The notes under the pieces: model-generated
Database searches by the model: none
What the model was told of the DNA's origin: nothing
What the model saw: only the letters and a program-made list of their open reading frames with translations
Part shown: positions 56,694-64,000 of the stretch, one piece after another
Layout: every line of letters begins with the position of its first letter
Numbering within the stretch: position 1 is the first letter of the stretch
Made by a program: the position numbers and the translations under genes
Assembly: GCA_025175895.1 (NCBI GenBank)
Contig: CM045990.1
Coordinates: 42,590,658 to 42,654,657, forward strand
Length of the DNA stretch: 64,000 nucleotides
Direction of reading: 5' to 3'
Source: Wurfbainia villosa
Lineage: Eukaryota; Streptophyta; Magnoliopsida; Zingiberales; Zingiberaceae

Positions 56694-57686
56694 GATGTTT
56701 GACAATCATTTAAGTTAGGTCTTTTTTAAAAAAATATAATCATATTTCCAATATAGATTCTAACTTAAACATTCCTTCTCCCCCTTTGACAGACATCAAA
56801 AAGAGAAGGATTCATAAATGAAAGAGTTAAGGGTATTGGATCTTGGACTAAGGTATAAGATTGAAATTAAGCTCCCCCTTAATCCAAGATATGATGTGTA
56901 AACCATATTTGAAGCAAAGCATATCAATGAATTAAACATGAAGTTCTAACTTTGCACTAACAATGGATTTTAGGAAAGAAAACGATATTATATATGAAAC
57001 TCCCCCTAAAACACTGCATTAATCTGTCCTAAAACTTTGTTTATTGCAACATTATCATACCATAGTTTTAGGACATCAAGGATACACTAAATATCAGAAA
57101 ATGGAGCTTAATATCAGAAAACGTTGTATCGATCGATCGTTTACGAACGCCATCTAGACTAATCGAAATTTCACTTTTCACCAACTTTAGAAATGCGTAG
57201 AAATTCCAGAAATCTTGAAAATCACGAAATTTCGTACACATTTCTGAAATCATACTTGATGAAGGAAAATAATTTGAAAAATATATGTTTTTCAGATTTC
57301 AAGATTGATACAACCTTGAATCTAACAAAAGTTCTAAAGAGTTTGCAACCTTTGTATCACTTTTGTGGTTCATTTGGAAATTGTTTTTCAAAATATGATG
57401 AACATAGTTTAAAATATATATTATTTGGAATTTCCAACCATGTTCTTTGAGCTATGTATCCATTACTTGAATACAAGCCTTCCCAATGATTGGTCCATAA
57501 GGTGTTTATGTCTCTAGGTGTCATTGGCTCATAGTAATGCATCATAACAAGCATGATGAGCCAAGTACACCTTCCTATTATCTCACATGGTTCTAGGTGT
57601 CTCAATACAAAAATCAAGGTTCTTAAGGCTTTTTGTGAGATGTAACAAGGTATAAAGATAACATATAAACATGGGATTATGCAAGC
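56694..57686 (-). other. E 3' untranslated region
   Basis: No coding sequence. PPT-like runs occur near 56776, 56872 and 57001. On minus, a block around 57170-57300 and another around 57430-57560 align with the 3' UTRs of C and F, for example GACCAATCATTGGGAAGGCT here against GACCAATCATAGGGAAGGCT in C. Confidence 0.78.
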
Positions 57687-58043
57687 CTAGAATTTTACTC
57701 CATTAAAGCACATACCAAGCTCTCTCCTTAAAGATGAAAATTCATTTTCGGGAAGAGCTTTGGTGAAGATATCGGCAAGGTTGGACTTAGATTCTACATA
57801 ATTAAGTTCAATGTCCCCTCTTGCCACATGATCTCTTATGAAGTGATGTTTCACTTCGATGTGCTTGGTCCTAGAGTGATGTACCGGATTTTTGGTCAAG
57901 TTGATGGTACTCACATTGTCACAATAAACCTTAATGTTAGAGTAGTGTAGCTCATAGTCCACAAGAGTATGTCTCATCCAAAGCAATTGAGCTACACAAC
58001 CACCCATAGCCACATATTCGCTCGGTGGTTGATAAAGCAACAC
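57687..58043 (-). pseudogene. E RNase H
   Basis: The frame shows SEYVAMGGCVAQLLWMRHTL, IKVYCDNVSTINLTKNPVHH, HHFIRDHVARGDIEL and DIFTKALPENEF, in copia RNase H order with catalytic residues kept. It is separated from RT by a short frame break at 58044-58066. Confidence 0.9.
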
Positions 58044-58066
58044 AATGTTGCTTCCTACTACTCCAA

Positions 58067-59544
58067 CTAACTAGGAGGACCCAAGAAATTGGCATCCACC
58101 ACTAGTACTTTTCCTATCCAATTTGCACCGGCATAATCGGAATCGGTATAACCAAGCAATTCAAATGACCTAGTCCTAGGATACCAAAGTCCTACATTTA
58201 GAGTACCTTTAATATATCTTAAAATTCTTTTGACGGCTACTAAATGTGATTCTTTGGCACAAGATTGGTATCTTGCACACATACCTACCGCAAATAAAAT
58301 ATCGGGTCTACTAGCGGTTAGGTACAGTAGGCTACCTATCATACTCCTATAAAGTTTAAGATCGATTGATTTACCATCATGATCACTATCTATTCTAGTG
58401 CTAGTGGCCATAGGAGTGCTTACAATTTTGGCATTTTCCAAACCAAATTTCTTGATCATTTCATTTGCATATTTGGTTTGATAAATATGGATACCTTCAT
58501 TGGTTTGTTTTACTTGTAATCCTAGGAAAAAATTGAGTTCTCCAACTAAACTCATTTCAAATTCATTTTCCATATTTTTTATAAAGTCTTGAAGTAGATC
58601 ATCATTTGTAGACCCAAAAATGATATCATCAACATATACTTGGGCTATGAATATATCTTTCAATGTTGACTTTATAAATAAGGTTTGATCTACTTGTCCT
58701 CTTCTAAAATCCTTAGAAATTAAGAAGGATGACAATCTTTCATACCATGCCCTAGAGCTTGTTTTAACCCATATAATGCTTTCCTAAGCTTATATACATG
58801 ATTTGGATAATCTATGTTCTCAAACCCGGTGGTTGCTCTACATACACTTCCTCCTTAATAAAACCATTTAAAAATGCCGATTTAACATCCATTTGGTAAA
58901 GTTTAAATCCCATGTAGGAAGCATACCCTAAGAGAATTCTAATAGATTCTAATCTAGCAACCGGGCATAAGTCTCATCATAGTCAAGCCCTCAACTTGAT
59001 TAAATCCTAGCAACCAACCTAGCCTTATTTCTAGTGATATTCCTTGGTCATCTAACTTATTCCTAAAGACCCATCTTGTAGTAATTATGGTGCTATCATT
59101 GGGTCTAGGTACTAACTCCCAAACTTGACTCCTCTCAAATTGAGCCAATTCATCTTGCATTGCCAAAATCCAATCCGGATCATGGAGTGCATCATTGATC
59201 GATTTAGGCTCAATTTGTGAGATGAGAGCAACTTGACTAGTAGGAGCCCTATGAAATGACCTAGTTCTTACTCCTTGAGATAGATCTCCTACTACTTGGT
59301 CAAGTGGATGATCTTGATGAATTCTTAGGTTTCTAGAAGGGGTTTCAAATTGATCATTGTTATCCTCCACCCTTCTTTCATCATCGGAATCTTCTTTTCC
59401 TCCCCCTTGATCATTGCCCCTAATAGTCAAATTTTGAAGTTTTTGGGTAATGTCTTGATTATTGTCATTAATATCCTTATCAATGGAGGACTTTCTAGGT
59501 AGGTACTGTAGTTTCATCAAATTTAACATTTGAGGACTCCTCAA
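58067..59544 (-). pseudogene. E reverse transcriptase
   Basis: The first frame (59544-58954) holds the integrase-RT linker and WILAMQDELAQFERSQVWEL, then decays near 59030 (frameshift in the ARLVAKGF box). Small frames cover MDVKSAFLNGFI around 58870. The second frame (58735-58067) has the YVDD codons (58625-58636), NFFLGLQVKQTNEG, STPMATS and RSMIGSLLYLTASRPDI. Confidence 0.9.
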
Positions 59545-59653
59545 TCCCTTGGTTCTCTTATTGTAGACTCTATACCCTTTACTTATGGATGAGTATCCAA
59601 CTAGAATTCCCTCATCCGCTTTAGATTCAAATTTCCTAAGTTGTCTTTGGTAT

Positions 59654-60355
59654 TTAAGATATAAACTTTACATCCAAAGACTTTGAAATAGTGAATTGTG
59701 GAATAGTTCCATTCCATAGTTCAAAAGGTGTCTTTCCTAAAAACCTATGGATTTGAACCCTATTTTGGATATAGCAAGCGGTATTAACCGCTTCCGCCCA
59801 CAAGTAGCTAGGTAGAGAATATGCATTTAGCATAGTCCTAGCCGCTTCTTGTAGGGCACGATTTCTCCTTTCCACCACCCCATTTTGTTGGGGTGTTCTA
59901 GGACAAGAGAACTCATGCTTGTACCCTTGCTCTAAACAAAATTGTGAAAATTTAAAGTTTTCAAATTCACCACCATGATCACTACGGATTCGGTTGATTT
60001 TGAGTTTCTTTTCATTTTCAACCCTTTTACTAAATCCTATGATTATTTCTAAGGTATCATCCTTATGTTTCATAAAGTAAACCCAAGTATACCTAGAAAA
60101 ATCATCCACAATGACTAAACAATATTTGTTACCATTTAAAGATGGAGTGCTATGGCAATCAAATAAATCAAGATGCAATAATTCTAATGGTAAAGACGTA
60201 TTAGTTAAGGTTTTACCTTTGTGTGATGCTTTTGTTTGTTTTCCTTCTTGGCATGCATCACACATTTTGTTCTTGACATACTTGATCTTTGGTAACCCTT
60301 TGACCAACTCCATCTTGGCTACCTTGGCTATGTTTTTCATGTTGACGTGCCCCAA
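59654..60355 (-). pseudogene. E integrase, catalytic residues intact
   Basis: The 233-codon frame runs from GHVNMKNIAKVAKMELVKG with CDACQEGKQ (zinc region) through LLHLDLFDCHSTPSLNGNKY (first Asp), INRIRSDHGGEFENFKF (second Asp) and QQNGVVERRNRALQEAA (Glu), then LPSYLWAEAVNTACYIQN. A nonsense change at about 60365 (TGA in place of the Trp in CWLWHRRLGH) separates it from the protease frame. Integrase inserts the cDNA into the host chromosome. Confidence 0.92.
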
Positions 60356-60364
60356 TCTTCTATG

Positions 60365-60763
60365 TCATAGCCAACATTCTTCTTCTTTTGCCACAAGACA
60401 CTTAGTAGAAATGTTAGAAGCATATGAAAGATCAACATAATAGATGTTTGATTTTCTATATCCAACTAACATGCAATCATTTAATTCCTTGTGTTTAATC
60501 ATGCATTTAGAGGATTCAAACGAGACATGATAGTTTGCATCACAAAGTTGACTAACACTTAACAAATTAAACTTCATATTTTCAACTAGCAAGACTTTGT
60601 GAATAACAATTTTAGGGGATACCTCAATTGTACCTCTACCTAGTATCTTGAGTTTTCCACTATTCCCAAAAGATACCGCTCCCTTCTTCACATATTTGAT
60701 TGTGGAGAACTTGCTCACATCCCCGGTCATATGTGTTGAGCAACCGCTATCCACAATCCACAT
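60365..60763 (-). pseudogene. E protease
   Basis: The frame starts MWIVDSGCSTHMTGDVSKF with the catalytic Asp-Ser-Gly. It is followed by VSFGNSGKLKILGRGTIEV, MKFNLLSVSQLCDANYHVSF and the start of the integrase zinc region. It follows the end of gag across a TAG at 60779-60781 in the same frame. Confidence 0.9.
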
Positions 60764-60941
60764 ACCTCGCTCTCCTACCTAAATCACATGAAAAACACAA
60801 GCTTTTGGTACCCAAACATTTGGACCGGTAACATTAATTAAAAACTTCTTAGGTACCCAAGCTTTCTTAACCTTACCCTTAATGGTTCCTTTCCTATTAA
60901 TTAATGAAATATAAGCAACCTCTTTCTCTTTGGCTTATATC

Positions 60942-62393
60942 CTAAACCGCCTTGTTATAAACTCTTTGCCTACTAAGGATCATGTCAAGACCTTTTGAGC
61001 CATTTGAAAATTTTTCTAAACATGTTTTCAATTTACTAACCTCATCCTTAAGTTTTTCATTTTCTTCCCTAAGCATGCAAGAGTCAACATGTAAAAGTTT
61101 TTCATCCCTAATGGCTTTTAATTCTATCTTCATGCTCTTAACCTTAGATTTAGATTTATCTAGAGCTTCTTGAAGATATGCAATTGATTTATAAAGAAGT
61201 TCTACTTTAGGAGAATTCATTACCTCATCGTCACTAGATGACGATTCATCACTTGAGGAGCTTTCTTCTTGGCTTGACGTTCCGGAATCATCTCCTAGTG
61301 CCATGAGTGCCACATGGCGAGTGATGTGGCAAAGCTCATCATCGGAAGATGAGTCTTCAACGCTTGGTGTGTCCCATGTGGTTTGAGCCACCATAGCCTC
61401 CTTCTTCTTCTTCTCCTTCTTGTCCTTCTTCTTCTTTTCTTTTTCCTCCTTCTTCTTTAGCTCCGGGCAATTTGGCTTTATGTGCCCCTTCTTATTGCAA
61501 GCATGACAAATCACATTATTGTTAAAATTTGAATTACCACTACTTTTACCTCTTGATGAGTGGGACCCCTTCCTTGCTTCTCTATTCTTGAATTCCTTTG
61601 ATTTTCTAAGGAACTTCTTGACAAAATGGGCCACCTCACTAGCCGAGTCTCCATCACTACTTGACTCTTGCTCCGACTCGGATGAAGATGACACCTCTTT
61701 CCTTTCTTTCTTCTTCTTTTCTTTCTTTTCAACAAATAGGGCCAAACCCTTTTCCTTAGAAGACATGTTAGTTTGTTCATGAAATTCAAACTCACAAAAC
61801 AGTTCATCAATTTTAATTTGTGAGAGATCCCTAGTTACCTTAATGGCATCAACTATAGAGGTCCATAAAGAATTTCTAGGAAAAGCTTGTAAAATATACC
61901 TTACTAAATCCCGGTTGTCAACTCGCTCACCTATGATATGGAGTCCGTTCACAATTTCCTTGAACCTTCCATGCATTTGGCTTACGGTTTCATGCATCTT
62001 CATTTGGAAGGCTTGAAGTTGTCCAATTAGAAGGTCCTTCTTTGCCCTCTTTGACTCCTTGGAACCTTCATTTAGCTCAATGAGCTTTTCCCATAGCTCC
62101 TTGGCGGATTCAAAAGGCCCCACCTTGTTGAGTTGCTCCATTGTGACGCCGCATTGGATGGTGAGGACGGCTTTGCATTTGACTCGAAATGTGCGGTTCA
62201 TCTCCCTTGTCCAATCCTTGCTTGGAATAGGGTTTCCACGCTCATCCACCGGTTCCTCGAAGCCATCTACAACACTATGCCAAATTTCAATATTACTCAT
62301 TAAATAGTACTTCATCCTACCTTTCCAATATGCGAAGTAACTCCCATCGAAGAGTGGTGGCTTGGCGATGCTATATCCCTCTTGAAGAGCCAT
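60942..62393 (-). CDS. gag: E gag, largely intact (483 codons)
   Basis: The chosen start is the ATG at 62393 (MALQEGYSIAKPPLFDGSY), matching the starts of K and B; the upstream in-frame extension is leader. Residues ~1-220 are the capsid region (FPRNSLWTSIVDAIKVTRD). Lys/Glu and Ser-rich linkers follow, then the knuckle CHACNKKGHIKPNC at ~300. An acidic region and a C-terminal coiled coil (LREENEKLKDEVSKLKTCLE) complete it. A frameshift near 60955 truncates it; the other frame continues (GYKPKEKEVAYISLINRKG, AWVPKKFLINVTGPN) to a TAG before protease. Forms the particle shell and binds RNA. Confidence 0.85.
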   Translation of the reverse strand: MALQEGYSIAKPPLFDGSYFAYWKGRMKYYLMSNIEIWHSVVDGFEEPVDERGNPIPSKDWTREMNRTFRVKCKAVLTIQCGVTMEQLNKVGPFESAKELWEKLIELNEGSKESKRAKKDLLIGQLQAFQMKMHETVSQMHGRFKEIVNGLHIIGERVDNRDLVRYILQAFPRNSLWTSIVDAIKVTRDLSQIKIDELFCEFEFHEQTNMSSKEKGLALFVEKKEKKKKERKEVSSSSESEQESSSDGDSASEVAHFVKKFLRKSKEFKNREARKGSHSSRGKSSGNSNFNNNVICHACNKKGHIKPNCPELKKKEEKEKKKKDKKEKKKKEAMVAQTTWDTPSVEDSSSDDELCHITRHVALMALGDDSGTSSQEESSSSDESSSSDDEVMNSPKVELLYKSIAYLQEALDKSKSKVKSMKIELKAIRDEKLLHVDSCMLREENEKLKDEVSKLKTCLEKFSNGSKGLDMILSRQRVYNKAV

Positions 62394-62431
62394 TGATGCC
62401 TTGGTTGATGGTGAGATCTTCCAAGCGATCC

Positions 62432-62443
62432 GGCTCGATACCA
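62432..62443 (-). other. E primer-binding site
   Basis: Minus-strand TGGTATCGAGCC next to the 5' LTR equals the initiator-Met complement with one A missing, as in K. Confidence 0.82.
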
Positions 62444-62445
62444 CT

Positions 62446-63818
62446 TGTAAGGACCTTTGTAACGCTAGAGGGGGTGATTAGCGTTTCTTCGTTTCTACAA
62501 TCAAAGTTAGCGGAAGCAATACAAATACAAAACGAATACAAATACGAAATAAGAAACCAAACGCTAACACCCAATTTACGTGGTTCGAGATGACGCTCTA
62601 CTCCACGGCAATCCGTAAGGTGGATTAGCCCTAGCCAAGCTTCACTATCTTCTCCTTTGGATGAACCAAGGTGGAGAAACCTTTCTTACAATACACTCTT
62701 CTTTACAATGATGGATGATGAAGAACAAGAGAAGAGGAGGTTTTGGATTGCTAAAAACACTTAGAAAACGTGGTGAGCACGCGGATGAAGTTAGGAGTTA
62801 GAGCACTCGCCTCCCCATGCGCCCCAGGACCCCTTTTTATAGACGAGGGCTTGTTTTTCGTTGGGCCTCGATCACGATGCATGCCATGCCATCGGTCCAC
62901 GCCGCCAACGCTTCAAACGCGATCTCGCGGAGATTCGTAGCCAATCTCCAACGGCGGTGATCGATCGGTGATCTCTCCATCGATCGGTGATGGAGTGATC
63001 GATCAGTGATCACGCAGCGATCGAGTGAGGCTGCATTCGTGGCATTTCTTTCCTTGATCGATCGATTGCCCATATCGATCGGTGATCGTAACATCGATCG
63101 GTGACATGCCCAAGGCGCCGATCGGTGATGGTCAGTTTCCTACGACTCGGTACCGACGACCCGGTCGGTGGATACATACATCGATCGATCGATACTCATT
63201 AAGTATGAATAATTCATACTTGTCTTTATACCCTAGACCTAGACTCAACCTTCTAGCTCCGTATTAAGCCTTGCGCCTTCAGGATCCCTCCGAGTCCGCG
63301 ACTTGTTCATCCTTTGCGCTTTGCTTCCAAGAGCTTCCTTCAGTTTCGTCATGTCTTGGGTTGCCAAATGCTTGGACTTTATGCCGCCAAGACTACAAGC
63401 TTGGACTTATGCTGCCAAGACCTTACTTTGGACTTCCTTTGCCAAGGTTCACTTGGACTTTACGCTGCCAAGACTACAAGCTTGGACTTATGCTGCCAAG
63501 ACCTTACTTTGGACTTCCTTTGCCAAGGTTCACTTGGACTTTACGCTGCCAAGACTACAAGCTTGGACTTATGCTGCCAAGACCTTACTTTGGACTTCCT
63601 TTGCCAAGGTTCACTTGGACTTTACGCTGCCAAGACTACAAGCTTGGTCTTATGCTGCCAAGTCCATCCCTTGGACTTCCTTTGCCAAGATCATACTTGG
63701 ACTTCTCTTTTACCTGTCACTTAAACACATTCGCAATTAGATCACAACACATTGCCTAACTTAAATGATTATCCAAACATCAAAACATATAAATGCTTGG
63801 AGCATTGTTGCACCAACA
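62446..63818 (-). repeat. E 5' LTR
   Basis: 1373 bp. TATA box CTATAAAAA (minus) at 62834-62842. It contains the same three 81-bp repeat units (CCAAGGTTCACTTGG starts near 63443, 63524 and 63605). The palindrome-rich part (62870-63190) differs from the 3' LTR more than the rest does. Confidence 0.93.
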
Positions 63819-63823
63819 GCAGA

Positions 63824-64000
63824 TGGATGTCAAAACCGTATTTCTGAATGGAAACTTGCTCGAGGATGTGTACATGACACAGCCTGAGGGTTTTGTAGAT
63901 CCACAACATACTAGGAAAGTATGCAAGCTGTAAATGTCCATTTATAGGCTGAAGCAAGCTTCTCGGAGCTGGAATCTTCGATTCGATGATGCGATCAAAC
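63824..64000 (+). pseudogene. D reverse transcriptase, continued
   Basis: Resumes after E. MDVKTVFLNGNLLEDVYMTQ holds a catalytic Asp, and after a TAA (about 63932) SIYRLKQASRSWNLRFDDAI follows. It runs off the right edge. Together with 55294 it restores the WQMDVK junction of copia RT. Confidence 0.9.

Larger units (their letters stand above)
55295..63818 (-). mobile_element. Element E: full-length Sirevirus-like Ty1/copia element
   Basis: LTRs 55295-56679 and 62446-63818, flanked by GCAGA (55290-55294 and 63819-63823). Minus-strand order: PBS, gag, protease, integrase, RT, RNase H, 3' UTR with PPT-like runs, PPT. Gag is nearly intact and integrase keeps all catalytic residues, so E is the best-preserved coding element here, though pol has stops and shifts. 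Its 3' UTR and LTR ends resemble C and F. Confidence 0.94.
28358..64000 (+). mobile_element. Element D: Angela/BARE-like Ty1/copia element, interrupted by B, a TRIM and E; 3' end off-window
   Basis: The pieces are 5' LTR 28358-30006 plus 50147-50301, PBS, a 1.6 kb leader, gag from 51942, protease, integrase, RT to 55294, then RT resuming at 63824. Target duplications of the three insertions (CGTCA, AATCT, GCAGA) show the pieces are one element. Gag and RT resemble element A. Its insertion point is CAGTC (28353-28357) in the G3 LTR. Several stops and shifts make it non-functional. Confidence 0.88.

Noticed and set aside
60942..62444. 500-codon open frame as a host zinc-finger gene
   Set aside because: Start, capsid core, single CCHC knuckle and position after LTR and PBS identify it as retrotransposon gag.

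Overview
This 64 kb window is repetitive DNA from a plant nuclear genome. I see no host gene, tRNA or rRNA gene. Essentially all of it is assigned to LTR retrotransposons and their fragments, most inserted inside one another. Ty1/copia elements dominate. Their TGGTATCAGAGC primer-binding sites match plant initiator-Met tRNA. Six families or fragments look Sirevirus-like: long gag with a coiled-coil tail, AAAAAGGGGGAGAT polypurine tract (PPT), several PPT-like copies and roughly 1.0-1.9 kb LTRs. Others look Angela/BARE-like, with 1.8-2.2 kb LTRs. One Ty3/gypsy element and one TRIM complete the set. The element mix fits a flowering plant, perhaps a monocot (weak inference); the species cannot be told.

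Left part, from outside in. A Sirevirus-like element 'G3' (26763-28357 visible) carries a same-family LTR 'G2' (20645-21186 plus 26595-26762). Into G2 went a gag-only element 'F' (21187-26589, TSD ATCTC) and another same-family element 'G1' (15651-20644, minus). G1's LTR holds an Angela-like solo LTR (17684-19523, TSD CAATC), and its gag is interrupted by an Angela-like LTR fragment (14218-15650). That fragment is cut by gypsy element 'H' (1-14217, minus), which is cut inside its integrase by Sirevirus 'K' (205-8718, minus, TSD CTAAT).

Right part. G3's 3' LTR is cut by Angela-like element 'D' (28358 to beyond 64000, plus). D's 5' LTR is cut by Sirevirus-like 'B' (30007-50141, TSD CGTCA). B's gag is cut by gag-only element 'C' (33046-47931, TSD CAGAC). 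C's 3' region is cut by Angela-like element 'A' (36444-45792, TSD ACTTA). D's protease gene also holds a TRIM (52798-53427, TSD AATCT) and its reverse transcriptase holds Sirevirus 'E' (55295-63818, minus, TSD GCAGA).

How they work together: K, E, A and D carry or once carried gag-pol, though every copy is broken. B, C and F have gag but no pol and end straight into a 3' untranslated region with PPTs, so they look like non-autonomous elements. K shares LTR and spacer sequence with B; E shares 3' UTR and LTR-end sequence with C and F. K-type and E-type elements are therefore the natural candidates for supplying pol. The observations I would follow first are the gag-only families, and the arrays of hairpins with a conserved apex and changing stems between the PBS and gag of A and D.
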